Translations under genes and position numbers: made by a program
The notes under the pieces: generated by a model
Database searches by the model: none
The model's input: only the letters and a program-made list of their open reading frames with translations
Told to the model about the DNA's origin: nothing
From: Bacillota bacterium
Lineage (GTDB): Bacteria; Bacillota; Sulfobacillia; Symbiobacteriales; Symbiobacteriaceae
Assembly: GCA_023623185.1 (NCBI GenBank)
Contig: JAMNXV010000171.1
Coordinates: 27,147-91,146 of the forward strand
Direction of reading: 5' to 3'
DNA length: 64,000 nucleotides
Shown: one piece after another, positions 1-7,941 of the stretch
Numbering within the stretch: position 1 is the stretch's first letter
How the letters are laid out: each line of letters opens with the position of its first letter

Positions 1-5
1 GGGAG

Positions 6-602
6 GTGCGGTACCGACGGGAGGGACCGCCTACGCATCGCCCAGAGATAGTGGAGACGTACAGCGATGAGCAGCGCCTGGTCCAGCGGGCGCAGCGCGA
101 TCCCGAAGCCTTTGGAGAGCTGTACGATATGCATTTTGATCGTATCTATGCGTATATACATCGGAAGACCGGGGATCGCCAGGTGGCGGAGGACCTCACC
201 GCCGACACCTTCCTGAAGGCACTCGCTCACATCCAGAGCTATCGTTACACAGGGCAGCCGTTCGCCGCCTGGCTCTACCGCATCGCCGCCAACGTCGTCA
301 TCGACTACTACCGGGTGCGCCGGCCCACCGTGCAGCTCGACGAAGGGCTGTCGGCGGCGTTCGGGGGCCCTGAGCCCGAGGAGGCCGCGCTGGCCCTCGA
401 CGACCGGCAGGCGGTCAGCCTGGCGATGCAGGCGCTCTCACCCGACCAGCAGGATGTCATCATCATGCGGTTCGGTGGAGATATGAAGTTGAAGGAGATC
501 GCAGCGGCCCTGGGCAAGACCGAGGGAGCGGTGAAGGCGCTCCTGTTCCGGGCTCTGGGCACGCTGCGCAGGAAGCTGAGCGAAAGCGGGGTGCAGCCGT
601 GA
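6..602 (+). CDS. RNA polymerase sigma factor, ECF-like sigma-70 family
   Basis: Alternative sigma factor that would recruit RNA polymerase to a private promoter set. Region 2 is visible at about residues 30-95, with an AEDLTADTFLKAL segment and a WLYRIAANVVIDYYR -10-recognition helix. Region 4 follows at about residues 142-190, with SPDQQDVIIMRF and the helix-turn-helix KLKEIAAALGKTEGAVKALL. No region 1.1 or 3 is present, as in ECF factors. The start is uncertain: the GTG at position 6 lies directly against a GGGAGG, and a GTG at 51 is an alternative. The stop overlaps the next gene in a GTGA arrangement, so the downstream membrane protein is probably its cognate anti-sigma factor. Family assignment is strong; the signal sensed cannot be read from sequence. 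Confidence 0.9.
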   Translation: MRYRREGPPTHRPEIVETYSDEQRLVQRAQRDPEAFGELYDMHFDRIYAYIHRKTGDRQVAEDLTADTFLKALAHIQSYRYTGQPFAAWLYRIAANVVIDYYRVRRPTVQLDEGLSAAFGGPEPEEAALALDDRQAVSLAMQALSPDQQDVIIMRFGGDMKLKEIAAALGKTEGAVKALLFRALGTLRRKLSESGVQP

Positions 603-1726
603 GGCGCTACGCCGACGTCACGGAACTGATTGCAGAGCAGGCTGCTGATTCCACCGAGCAGAAAGCGCTGGAGGCGGTGGCCCGCCGGGTTGCGCACGAA
701 CTGGAGCGGCCGGTGCCCTACCGGCCCAAGTTCAAGGCGGAACTGCGACAGGAGCTGCTGCGCGCGGCCCGCCGGCGCCTGCGCCCCTGGTACGGCCGAC
801 CGGCCGTGGTCGGCCCCGGCCTGGCGGCGGTGGCCGCCGCCGTGGCTCTGGCAATCGGCCTGCAGATGGCCCGGCCGCCCGCCGCGCAGGGGCCTGAGCA
901 GGTCGCGGAGGAGCAGCCCGCGGCACCCGAGGCCCCGGCGCCGCCCTCGGTGACCGGCGATGAACCTACCTCGTACCTGGTCCACCTGCCGGCGGATCTG
1001 CCGGAGGTGCGCCTGGCCGACGAGCGCACCCGCCTGGACAGGCAGCTGCTGGCGCCTGCGAGCACCGCGGTGGTCGGGAGCGTGCAGCTCATGCGGCTGA
1101 CCGCCCGCCCGGGCGAGGCCGACTTCCGGGCGATGGCCAGCCGGCTGGGCTTCCGCGGCGAGAGCCGCCGCACCGACCGGGGCTGGGTGGTGGCCGACGA
1201 GGACCGGTCTCTGACCATGACGACGGACGGGACTGTGCAGTACGCCGACCTGTCTGAGCCGGACGCCGACGCCGCGCCGGTGGACGCGCAGGCGGCCGGC
1301 CAGGCTGCGCAACGGTTCCTGGATCAGGCGGCGCTGCCGGTGCACAGCCAGCCCGACATCTCGCCCCGGGAAGACGGCTTCATGGTCGTCTACACGGAGC
1401 ACGTGGACGGGCGGCCGGTGGTCAACGCCCGCACGGAGATCGCCGTGAACCAGGCCGGCACGGTGGTGCGGGCGCGGGCGTTCGTGCCGTCGGGCGTCAC
1501 CCTGCACGCCACCTATACGGAGTTCGTCAGCGAGCAGGAGGCTGTGCAGCTGGCCGCGGAGCGGGGCGGCAGCTTCCAGGGGGCCGAACTGGTCTGGGTG
1601 CGCAGCGTGGGCGACGGCACGGTCTACCTGCAGCCGGCCTGGCGGGTGCTCGGCACCAACGCGCAGGGCGCGCCGGTCGCACGCTACGTGGGCGCGCTGG
1701 TGCACGAGGACTCGTCGGGTCAGTGA
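599..1726 (+). CDS. Membrane-anchored protein, probable anti-sigma factor
   Basis: A 375-residue protein translationally coupled to the sigma factor by a GTGA overlap. The first 75 residues are basic and probably cytoplasmic. One hydrophobic segment follows at about residues 76-96, then a Pro/Ala/Glu-rich linker and a roughly 250-residue extracytoplasmic domain with no motif I recognise. Sigma factor followed by a single-pass protein is the usual sigma/anti-sigma layout, so an anti-sigma role is inferred from position and topology. No zinc-binding HxxxCxxC anti-sigma motif is present. It could instead be a sigma-dependent surface protein. A strong terminator follows the stop, so the two genes form a closed operon. 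Confidence 0.6.
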   Translation: MRRYADVTELIAEQAADSTEQKALEAVARRVAHELERPVPYRPKFKAELRQELLRAARRRLRPWYGRPAVVGPGLAAVAAAVALAIGLQMARPPAAQGPEQVAEEQPAAPEAPAPPSVTGDEPTSYLVHLPADLPEVRLADERTRLDRQLLAPASTAVVGSVQLMRLTARPGEADFRAMASRLGFRGESRRTDRGWVVADEDRSLTMTTDGTVQYADLSEPDADAAPVDAQAAGQAAQRFLDQAALPVHSQPDISPREDGFMVVYTEHVDGRPVVNARTEIAVNQAGTVVRARAFVPSGVTLHATYTEFVSEQEAVQLAAERGGSFQGAELVWVRSVGDGTVYLQPAWRVLGTNAQGAPVARYVGALVHEDSSGQ

Positions 1727-1743
1727 CGGAGCAGAGCTGAGCA

Positions 1744-1784
1744 GGGCGGTCCCCTCGCCGAAGGCGCGAGGGGCCGCCCTTTCT
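1744..1784 (+). terminator. Rho-independent terminator after the sigma/anti-sigma pair
   Basis: GGGCGG, a bulged T, then CCCTCGC pair with GCGAGGG and CCGCCC, followed by TTTCT. It closes the operon that ends at 1726. Confidence 0.85.
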
Positions 1785-1933
1785 GTTGCGCAGGGGACGC
1801 AGGGCGCCGCACGGGTGGAAGCGCGTGTTGCCGGGGAACCTGAATGGGGCAGGAGAGTGGGGGCGAGTGGCGAAGCAATGACCATCCGACCCCGAGCACG
1901 GATCGAGGTAACGTAGGAGGTAGAGATTCATTC

Positions 1934-2512
1934 ATGTCTGAAGCACGCACAACGGTCATCAACGTCAGCGCCCGGCACGTTCACCTCAGCCCCGAGCACC
2001 TCGAGGCCCTCTTCGGGCCGGGCTACCAGTTGACGGTGAGGAAGGAACTGATGCAGCCCGGGCAGTTTGCGGCGGAGGAGACCGTTGCCGTTATCGGGCC
2101 GAAGGGCTCGTTCCCGCGCGTCCGGGTGCTTGGCCCCGCGCGGGGCAAGTCCCAGGTGGAGATCTCGGCCACCGACGCGCGCACCCTCGGGGTGCCCGCA
2201 ATGGTGCGGCTGAGCGGGAACGTCGCCGGCACGCCGGGGGTCATCCTGGAAGGGCCGAAGGGCCGGGTGGAGCTCGAGGAAGGCGTGATCATCGCCCAGC
2301 GGCACATCCACATGACCCCGGCCGACGCCGAGAAGTACGGCGTGACCGACGGCCAGGTGGTCCGGGTGAAGACCCGCGGCACCCGCCCGCTCACCTTTGA
2401 CGACGTCGTCATCCGGGTGCGGGACGATATGGCCCTGGAGATGCACATCGACACCGACGAGGCCAACGCCGCCGGCCTGAAGGACGGCGACATCGGCGAG
2501 ATCCTGGTGTAG
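1934..2512 (+). CDS. pduL: Phosphate propanoyltransferase, PduL-type phosphotransacylase
   Basis: Interconverts acyl-CoA and acyl-phosphate, typically propanoyl- or acetyl-CoA. The 192-residue product carries the two zinc-binding histidine motifs of the family: SARHVHLSPEHL near residue 15 and AQRHIHMTPADA near residue 120. The start is the ATG at 1934, 12 bp after AGGAGGT. The N-terminus lacks the extra amphipathic peptide that targets PduL to microcompartments, and no shell protein genes are nearby. A cytosolic role in acetyl- or propionyl-phosphate metabolism is therefore more likely than 1,2-propanediol utilisation. It stands alone, bounded by terminators on both sides. The family call is firm; the preferred acyl group is unknown. 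Confidence 0.9.
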   Translation: MSEARTTVINVSARHVHLSPEHLEALFGPGYQLTVRKELMQPGQFAAEETVAVIGPKGSFPRVRVLGPARGKSQVEISATDARTLGVPAMVRLSGNVAGTPGVILEGPKGRVELEEGVIIAQRHIHMTPADAEKYGVTDGQVVRVKTRGTRPLTFDDVVIRVRDDMALEMHIDTDEANAAGLKDGDIGEILV

Positions 2513-2530
2513 CCTCTGTATCCGGCACGG

Positions 2531-2561
2531 GACCGGGGGAGCGATCCCCCGGTCTTTTTTC
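2531..2561 (+). terminator. Rho-independent terminator of pduL
   Basis: GACCGGGGGA, loop GCGA, TCCCCCGGTC, then six T. The stem is a perfect 10 bp. Confidence 0.95.
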
Positions 2562-2642
2562 TTGGCTGAGGGGTGGCGGGGCTCGGCTCTGTGGGATGTA
2601 TGTCTGCATATCCTAAGGAAAACGCGCCAATGATTAGGAGGA

Positions 2643-2664
2643 ATTTCGCGCCCCGGCGCGAAAT
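2643..2664. promoter_or_regulatory. 10-bp perfect palindrome upstream of the DNA methyltransferase gene
   Basis: ATTTCGCGCC, CC, GGCGCGAAAT is a perfect inverted repeat about 85 bp before the methyltransferase start. The region is AT-richer than its surroundings and holds a second, looser dyad (CCTAA at about 2611, TTAGG at about 2634). There is no T-tract, so a protein operator is more likely than a terminator. Which protein would bind it is unknown. Confidence 0.5.
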
Positions 2665-2746
2665 AATACCAGACAGAACCATTGCAGACGTGATCATTGC
2701 CATCGAGCCCCGACCCGCCGGTCGGAGGATGACGGGAGGCCGGTGA

Positions 2747-3532
2747 ATGTTCGCCAATCGCATCTACAACGCTGACGCCCGAGACATGAGCTTCATCCCC
2801 GACGGGGTGGTGGACCTGGTGGTGACCTCACCACCCTACAACGTCGGAAAGAAGTACGCCACCCACGACGACTGCCTGTCGATGGAGGAGTACCTGGACC
2901 TGCTGGAGCAGGTGTGGCGGGAGTGCTACCGGGTCATGGCGCCCGGGGGCCGCATCGCCATCAACGTGGCGGGGGTCGACCGCAAGCCCTACCTGCCCCT
3001 GCATGCGTACATCACCCTGCAGATGAACCGGCTGGGGTTCCACATGCGGGGTGAGATCATCTGGAACAAGGGGGCGTCGGTGGGCGTTTCCACCGCCTGG
3101 GGCTCGTGGTGCAGCCCTTCCAACCCGACCCTGCGCGACCTGCACGAGTACATCCTGGTCTTCTCCAAGGAGGACTGGCGTCTCAGGCACAAGGGCGAGA
3201 CCGACCTGGTGCCCGAGGAGTTCGTGACGTACACCAAGTCGATCTGGGAGTTCCCCACGGTCTCGGCCAAGAAGGTGGGCCACCCGGCGCCGTTCCCGCT
3301 GGAGTTGCCAAGTCGTCTCATCAAGCTCTACACTTATAAGGGTGACGTGGTGCTCGATCCCTTCAACGGCAGCGGCACCACCTGCCAGGCGGCTGCGCTC
3401 CTGGGGCGGCGCTGGATCGGCGTCGACATCGACCCCGGCTACTGCGCCCTGGCGGAGAAGAACATGCGCGCCCTGCTCGAGGTCGGCGGCGGCGCCGGGG
3501 CCGAGAGCGCCTCGGGCGTGGCGGGCGCATAA
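2747..3532 (+). CDS. Site-specific DNA methyltransferase, beta class
   Basis: SAM-dependent amino-methyltransferase acting on DNA. The catalytic motif IV, TSPPYNVG, is at residues 27-34. The SAM-binding motif I, DPFNGSGTTCQAA, lies at about 203-215, followed by GRRWIGVDIDPGYC. Motif IV before motif I is the beta-class permutation. An SPPY rather than DPPY core is more common among N4-cytosine enzymes, so m4C is the better guess, but this is not certain. At 261 residues it is compact and lacks a large target-recognition insert. No restriction endonuclease is recognisable next door. The following gene, 21 bp downstream, encodes a PLD-like protein without catalytic residues. The enzyme may be a solitary regulatory methyltransferase or part of an atypical pair. 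Confidence 0.88.
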   Translation: MFANRIYNADARDMSFIPDGVVDLVVTSPPYNVGKKYATHDDCLSMEEYLDLLEQVWRECYRVMAPGGRIAINVAGVDRKPYLPLHAYITLQMNRLGFHMRGEIIWNKGASVGVSTAWGSWCSPSNPTLRDLHEYILVFSKEDWRLRHKGETDLVPEEFVTYTKSIWEFPTVSAKKVGHPAPFPLELPSRLIKLYTYKGDVVLDPFNGSGTTCQAAALLGRRWIGVDIDPGYCALAEKNMRALLEVGGGAGAESASGVAGA

Positions 3533-3553
3533 GGAACGTCAGGAGGGGTGGAG

Positions 3554-4648
3554 ATGATGGCAGGGCAACCGGTCCCGATTCTGCGCACGGCCTTGCACGC
3601 GCTGGTGCGCGGCCCGTGGCGGCAACTCTGGCTCGTCTCCCCCAGTCTGCACTTTTCGGCCCTTCAGGGGCTGCTCCCGGAGCTGGAGCGGGAAGGGGCA
3701 AAGATCCGGGTGCTGACCGACCTGTCGTATCAGGCCATCGGCGAGGGTCGGGTCGAGCTGACCGCGCTGCAGCGCCTGCGCCGGCTGGAGGGCTGTGAGG
3801 TGCGGTGGCAGCCGGACCTGGGCGCCTGCGTCTACGCCGCCGACGAGGGCGGCGCCCTGGTGGGCAGCGGCCCCCTGACCGTCGCCGGGCTGGATGGCCC
3901 GCACCAGTACGGCGTGCATCTGCCCGAAGCCGCTCCGGTGATCGCTGACCTCGAGATGTGGTGGGAGTCGGCCCGCCGGCTCTCGCCGCAGGAGTGGGAG
4001 GCGCTGGAGGAGCGGGTGGGGCTGCGGCGGAGCGCGCTGCGGGTCGGGTCGGAGATCGCCCGGCTCGGCGCGTTCGTGCGGGTGAGCGCGCACGGCACCC
4101 GGCGGAGCCGCAGGCTGGATCCCCGGGACTTTGGTGCGCTGTCGCTGGGCAACGTCCGCCTGCGCCCGATGGACGTGACGCTCTTCCGGCTGGACCCGGT
4201 CAGCCGGGCCAAGGAGGAGCTGGACGCGATCCTGGCCGAGCGGGGGCTGGAGTGGAACGGCCAGTACCTGGTTCCCCGCTACTTCCTGGAGCAGGAGTGG
4301 CCGGGCATCTTCGCGGCCCGGGAGCGGCAGCTGGCGGCGGACCTGCGCTCGCCCGAGCAGCAGGCGGCGGTCGCGGCCCAGCTGGCGGAGGCCAGGAACG
4401 CCATCGCTTCTTACCTGGGCGACCTCTATCCGTTTGTCGACGCGGACGGCGCGCCGGCGGATGCGTGGGTGGCGCAGCAGGTCGAGCGGCTGGTGCCCGA
4501 GGGGATGGCCGCCGCGGTCTGCGCGGAGGCGGGGCTGCAGTACCGGGTGCTCACCATCCTGCCCGAGGACGCCCGCTCCATCGCCGAGCTGGATCAGCTG
4601 CTCAAAGACCCGCGCCTCCGGTCCGTGCAGATGACGCTGCCAATTTGA
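3554..4648 (+). CDS. PLD-like domain protein lacking the HKD catalytic residues
   Basis: 364 residues, starting at ATG 3554, 7 bp after AGGAGG and only 21 bp after the methyltransferase stop, so probably co-transcribed with it. Residues 23-113 resemble one phospholipase-D-type repeat: LWLVSPSL, a RVLTDLS strand, then VYAADEGGALVGSGPLTVAGL. That last segment matches the HxK(x)nGSxNLT signature of PLD nucleases, but His, Lys and Asn positions are Gly90, Cys92 and Pro107. The fold may be kept while phosphodiester chemistry is lost. The C-terminal 250 residues are Arg/Glu/Leu-rich and unrecognised. PLD nucleases occur in some restriction systems, so the neighbourhood is suggestive, but a nuclease function is not supported by these residues. 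Confidence 0.55.
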   Translation: MMAGQPVPILRTALHALVRGPWRQLWLVSPSLHFSALQGLLPELEREGAKIRVLTDLSYQAIGEGRVELTALQRLRRLEGCEVRWQPDLGACVYAADEGGALVGSGPLTVAGLDGPHQYGVHLPEAAPVIADLEMWWESARRLSPQEWEALEERVGLRRSALRVGSEIARLGAFVRVSAHGTRRSRRLDPRDFGALSLGNVRLRPMDVTLFRLDPVSRAKEELDAILAERGLEWNGQYLVPRYFLEQEWPGIFAARERQLAADLRSPEQQAAVAAQLAEARNAIASYLGDLYPFVDADGAPADAWVAQQVERLVPEGMAAAVCAEAGLQYRVLTILPEDARSIAELDQLLKDPRLRSVQMTLPI

Positions 4649-4666
4649 GTGAAGCTGAGACGACTG

Positions 4667-4693
4667 CCCTGCGGCCCAGGCCGCAGGGTTTTC
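4667..4693 (+). terminator. Rho-independent terminator after the methyltransferase operon
   Basis: CCCTGCGGCC, CA, GGCCGCAGGG, then TTTTC: a perfect 10-bp stem beginning 18 bp after the stop codon. Confidence 0.9.
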
Positions 4694-4836
4694 ATGTGCG
4701 CCCGGCATGGGCGCTGACTTGGCGGTGAACCGGGAAGAGGGCGTGGCGCCCGAAGAGGTGGCGCCCCCGACCCTGCGGCCGCTGTTCGTCGAGGTCGAGC
4801 TGGCCCGGTTCGCCGGGGCGCGGGAGGGGGATGGCG

Positions 4837-5991
4837 ATGCGTAAGTCCTACGATGTGATCATCCTGGGCGCGGGCAGCGTGGGCACCCCGGCGGCGTGGG
4901 CCATGGCCCGGCAGGGGCTGCGGACCCTGGTGATCGACCCGGTCCCCAGTCCGGGGCAGGGCTCCAACAAGGCGGCCATTGGCGGCATCCGGGCCACCCA
5001 CTCCGACCCGGCCAAGATCCGGCTCTGCCGGCGCAGCCTGGAGATCTTCGCGACCTGGGAAGAGCAGCACGGCCAGGACATCGGCTGGCAGCAGGGGGGC
5101 TACCTCTTCGTGGCGTACACGCCCCGGGAGGAGGCGCTGCTGAAAGAGTTGCTCGCCACGCAGAAGGCACACGGGCTGAGCGTCGACTGGTATGGCCGGG
5201 ACGCCGTGCTGGAGATCGTCCCCGACCTCCGGGCCGACGGCCTGATCGGCGGCACCTTCTCGCCTGAGGACGGCTCGGCCTCGCCCCTGCTCAGCGCACA
5301 CGCCTTCTGGAGGGAGGCGGCGCGCCTGGGGGCCGACTTCCGCTTCCGGGAGCGGCCGTTGGCGATCCTGCAGGCCGGCGGCCGGGTGACGGGGGTCCGC
5401 ACGGACGGCGGCGAGTACTTCGCCCCGGTGGTGGTGAATGCGGCCGGCGCCCTGGCCCGGCAGGTGGCCCGACTCGCCGGCAGCGATGTGCCGGTGAGGC
5501 CGGATCTGCACGAGGCGGCGATCACCGAACCGGTGGCCCCGTTCCTGCGGCCGATGGTGGTGGACATCCGCCCGGGCCCGGGCTCGGCCAGCGTCTACTT
5601 TTGCCAGCACAAGACCGGCCAGGTGATCTTCTGCATCACGCCCGACCCGCCCATCTGGGGCGACGACCGGGGCGAGACCAGCAGCTTCCTGCCGCTGGCG
5701 GCGCCGCGTCTGCTGGGCCTGATGCCCCGGCTGGCCTCGCTGCGGGTCCGCCGCACCTGGCGGGGCATGTACCCGATGACGCCGGACGGCTCCCCCATCG
5801 TGGACTGGGCGCCGGAGGTGGAGGGGCTGCTCCACGCCGTGGGGATGTGCGGCCAGGGCTTCATGCTCAGCCCCGGCCTGGGGGAACTGCTCGCACGCAT
5901 GGTGACTGGGAGCCTGGCGCCCGGGGACCAGGAGGTGCTGGGGGCCCTGGCGCTGAACCGTACGTTTACGACGCAGGAGGCGCTGAAGTAG
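4837..5991 (+). CDS. FAD-dependent amine/amino-acid oxidoreductase, DAO family
   Basis: A 384-residue flavoprotein of the D-amino-acid-oxidase superfamily, comparable to sarcosine or glycine oxidase beta-type subunits. The N-terminal dinucleotide motif GAGSVG is at residues 10-15. A GSNKAAIGGIRATHSD segment, a VVNAAGALARQVARL segment around 200, and a C-terminal GMYPMTPDGSPIVDW followed by GMCGQGFMLSPGLGE fit the family. The start at 4837 is preferred over the ATG at 4831 because GGAGGGGG ends 7 bp before it. No partner alpha or gamma subunit, glycine-cleavage gene or transporter lies nearby, so the substrate is open. It is likely a single-subunit oxidase or dehydrogenase of a secondary amine. 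The family call is firm. Confidence 0.85.
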   Translation: MRKSYDVIILGAGSVGTPAAWAMARQGLRTLVIDPVPSPGQGSNKAAIGGIRATHSDPAKIRLCRRSLEIFATWEEQHGQDIGWQQGGYLFVAYTPREEALLKELLATQKAHGLSVDWYGRDAVLEIVPDLRADGLIGGTFSPEDGSASPLLSAHAFWREAARLGADFRFRERPLAILQAGGRVTGVRTDGGEYFAPVVVNAAGALARQVARLAGSDVPVRPDLHEAAITEPVAPFLRPMVVDIRPGPGSASVYFCQHKTGQVIFCITPDPPIWGDDRGETSSFLPLAAPRLLGLMPRLASLRVRRTWRGMYPMTPDGSPIVDWAPEVEGLLHAVGMCGQGFMLSPGLGELLARMVTGSLAPGDQEVLGALALNRTFTTQEALK

Positions 5992-6092
5992 GGGGGCTGC
6001 GGCGGGGCTGTGCAGGCGGGGGTGAACTTCCGGCGTGCACATCCGCGTCTTGCATGCCGGAGACACGATGCAGGGGAAGGGGGGTTCCGCAG

Positions 6093-6479
6093 GTGTACAG
6101 TGATCCCGTCTTCGGGCCATTTGGCGGCGGACTGTTCAACGTATTGTTTACGATCGTGCCCATTATCGTGATCGGCGGCGTTATCTTCGTTTTCGGCTCC
6201 ATCATCTACAGGGCGGTAACCAACGTCCAACAACCGCTCCTCACCCGGCGTGCGCGGGTAGTCGCAAAGCGCATGCGCCATTCCACGCACCATCATCACC
6301 ACGGCGACCACCACCACAGCTCGGTGCACACGGCGTACTTCGTCACTTTCGAGTTCGATGACGGCAGCCGGGAGGAGTTCTCGGTGAGGGGCGATCAGTA
6401 CGGCCTCCTGGCCGAGGGTGACATCGGCACCCTGCAGTCGCAGGGGACCTGGTTCAAGGGGTTTGACCGGGATCTGTGA
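6093..6479 (+). CDS. DUF2500-like membrane protein with a histidine-rich loop
   Basis: 128 residues from a GTG at 6093. A hydrophobic helix covers about residues 14-37, followed by the QPLLTRRARVVAKRM segment and a C-terminal TAYFVTFEFDDGSREEFSV and GLLAEGDIGTLQSQGTWF. This matches the pattern I know as DUF2500. Between these lies a histidine cluster (HHHHHGDHHHSS), unusual for the family and capable of binding divalent metal. The function is unknown. It sits alone between the FAD oxidoreductase and PxpA, with about 100 bp on one side and 180 bp on the other. The ribosome site is a weak G-rich stretch around 6076-6085, so the exact start is moderately certain. Confidence 0.65.
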   Translation: MYSDPVFGPFGGGLFNVLFTIVPIIVIGGVIFVFGSIIYRAVTNVQQPLLTRRARVVAKRMRHSTHHHHHGDHHHSSVHTAYFVTFEFDDGSREEFSVRGDQYGLLAEGDIGTLQSQGTWFKGFDRDL

Positions 6480-6494
6480 TGGCCCGCCTGTTGC

Positions 6495-6625
6495 CGCGGC
6501 GGCGGTTCTGGCTGAGTGGCGGTTGCGGCTGAGTGGCGGTTGCGGCTGGGCGCGGTTCTGGCCCGGCGGTGGTTCTAGCCGGATGGAGATTGCGGTCCGG
6601 TGACTGTTCCCGCCGGGCGGCGGTT
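6495..6625. repeat. Degenerate GCGGTT-based direct repeats in a gene-free gap
   Basis: The 180-bp gap between the DUF2500-like gene and pxpA is filled by about six imperfect copies of a GGCGGTTGCGGCTGAGT-type unit, 18-24 bp long. No promoter-like sequence, RNA gene or coding frame is convincing here. Confidence 0.6.
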
Positions 6626-6660
6626 GCGGCCCGGGCTGTAATGTGGGGAGGGGCGGCGGC

Positions 6661-7446
6661 GTGGGCGAGACCCGTGGGTCGGTCAGGCAGATCGACCTGA
6701 ACTGTGACATGGGGGAATCCTTTGGGGTGTACAGGCTGGGGGCGGATGAGGAGATCATGCCCCTGATCACGTCGGCCAACATCGCCTGTGGTTTTCACGG
6801 GGGCGACCCGCAGGTGATGCGGCGCACGGTGCGGCTGGCCCGCAAGCACGGGGTGGCGGTCGGGGCGCACCCCGGGTACCGGGACCTGGCGGGCTTTGGC
6901 CGGCGGCCGTTGGTCTGCGCCCCCGACGAGGTCTTTGCTGACGTGCTCTATCAGATCGGGGCGCTCGCTGCCTTCTGCCGGGCGGAGGGGGTTCAGCTGC
7001 GGCACGTGAAGCCGCACGGGGCCCTGTACAATACGGCTGCGTCGGACCCCGCAACGGCGGGGGCCATTGCGGGGGCGGTGGCGGCCTTCGACCGGTCGCT
7101 GGCGCTCTACGCCCCGCCGGGCTCGGCCCTGGAGCGGGCGGGCCTTGAGGCCGGGCTGCGCGTCGTGCGGGAGGGCTTCGCGGACCGGGGTTACGCAGCG
7201 GACGGGACGCTGCTGCCGCGGTCGCACCCGGGGTCGGTGCTGTTTGATCCGGAGGTGGCCGCCGCCCAGGCCCGCCAGCTCGCGTGTGCCCGCACGGTGA
7301 CGGCGCACACGGGCGAGGCTGTGCCGGTGCCCGCCGGCACGATCTGTGTGCACGGCGATCACCCGAAAGCGGTTCTGCTGCTGCGCCGGATCAGGGAGGA
7401 GCTGGCGGCGGCCGGGGTGTCGGTGGCTGCACCCCATGCGGGGTGA
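6661..7446 (+). CDS. pxpA: 5-oxoprolinase subunit A, LamB/YcsF family
   Basis: Subunit of ATP-dependent 5-oxoprolinase, which opens pyroglutamate to glutamate together with PxpB and PxpC. The 261-residue product has the family signatures IDLNCDMGESFG at the N-terminus, ANIACGFHGGDP around 35-46, GAHPGYRD near 70 and VKPHGALYN near 117, including the conserved Asp and His residues. The GTG at 6661 is preferred because GGGGAGGGG ends 7 bp upstream. The usual pxpB and pxpC partners are absent from this window, so this copy is isolated. They may be elsewhere, or the protein may act in another YcsF-type reaction. The family assignment is firm. Confidence 0.88.
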   Translation: MGETRGSVRQIDLNCDMGESFGVYRLGADEEIMPLITSANIACGFHGGDPQVMRRTVRLARKHGVAVGAHPGYRDLAGFGRRPLVCAPDEVFADVLYQIGALAAFCRAEGVQLRHVKPHGALYNTAASDPATAGAIAGAVAAFDRSLALYAPPGSALERAGLEAGLRVVREGFADRGYAADGTLLPRSHPGSVLFDPEVAAAQARQLACARTVTAHTGEAVPVPAGTICVHGDHPKAVLLLRRIREELAAAGVSVAAPHAG

Positions 7447-7576
7447 ACGGCTGTATGGTGACCTGCGTCACCTCTGTTGGAACGAGGATCGGGTAAAATT
7501 ACCGGGGATCCACCTTCGCAGGGGTGGAAGGAAGTCAGGTCACACCCGACACACTATCGGCAAGGAGGACGAGTTT

Positions 7577-7927
7577 ATGCGTATTGCCATTCCGCTGGCT
7601 GACGGAAACGTCGCGCCGCACGTGGGCCACTGCAAGAGCTACCTCATCGCAGACGTGGAGGATGGAAAGGTCGTCCGCACGGAAGAGGTGGCGAATCCGG
7701 GTCACGGCCCCGGCGGTCCGCCGCCCGTCTTTCTCGCCAACCAGGGCGTGAAGATGGTTCTGGCCTGGGGCATACCCCAGCACGCCCGCCAGCTGTTGCA
7801 GCAGCACGGCGTGGAGTTCATCGCCGGCTGCACGGGTGAGGCCAGTCAGGTTCTGCAGGACTACCTGGCGGGCACCCTGAAGCTGACGGATGAAGGGCTG
7901 GAGGGCGACGGCAGCTGCTGTCATTGA
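7577..7927 (+). CDS. NifX/NifB-type dinitrogenase iron-molybdenum cofactor domain protein
   Basis: A 116-residue single-domain protein of the NifX/NafY/NifB C-terminal family: MRIAIPLADGNVAPHVGHC at the start, then GPGGPPPVFLANQGVKMVLAWGIPQHA and a GCTGEASQVLQDYLAG tail. Such proteins bind iron-sulfur or molybdenum-type clusters. Small stand-alone members are widespread in anaerobes without nitrogenase, often near Mrp/NBP35 genes, so nitrogen fixation should not be inferred. The ATG at 7577 follows AAGGAGG at 7562-7568 by 8 bp. The product ends in SCCH, a Cys-Cys-His tail that could add a metal ligand. The upstream 130 bp carry a small hairpin (CCACC to GGGTGG) of uncertain meaning. Confidence 0.82.
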   Translation: MRIAIPLADGNVAPHVGHCKSYLIADVEDGKVVRTEEVANPGHGPGGPPPVFLANQGVKMVLAWGIPQHARQLLQQHGVEFIAGCTGEASQVLQDYLAGTLKLTDEGLEGDGSCCH

Positions 7928-7941
7928 TCGTTCTGGCAGGA

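Noticed and set aside
308..1885. A long minus-strand open frame opposite the sigma and anti-sigma genes
   Set aside because: It lies wholly on the opposite strand of two well-supported genes, has no ribosome site and is Arg/Ala/Pro-rich, as expected from GC-rich shadow frames.
1787..1933. Possible riboswitch in the pduL leader (GGGGAACCTGA and GGTAACGTAGG resemble parts of a TPP element)
   Set aside because: The 5' half of a TPP aptamer is missing and the GTAGGAGGT is simply the ribosome site. No other riboswitch consensus fits.
4725..4844. A 39-codon frame from GTG 4725 ending inside the FAD oxidoreductase start
   Set aside because: There is no ribosome site and no recognisable small-subunit motif; the overlap with the real start is probably coincidental.
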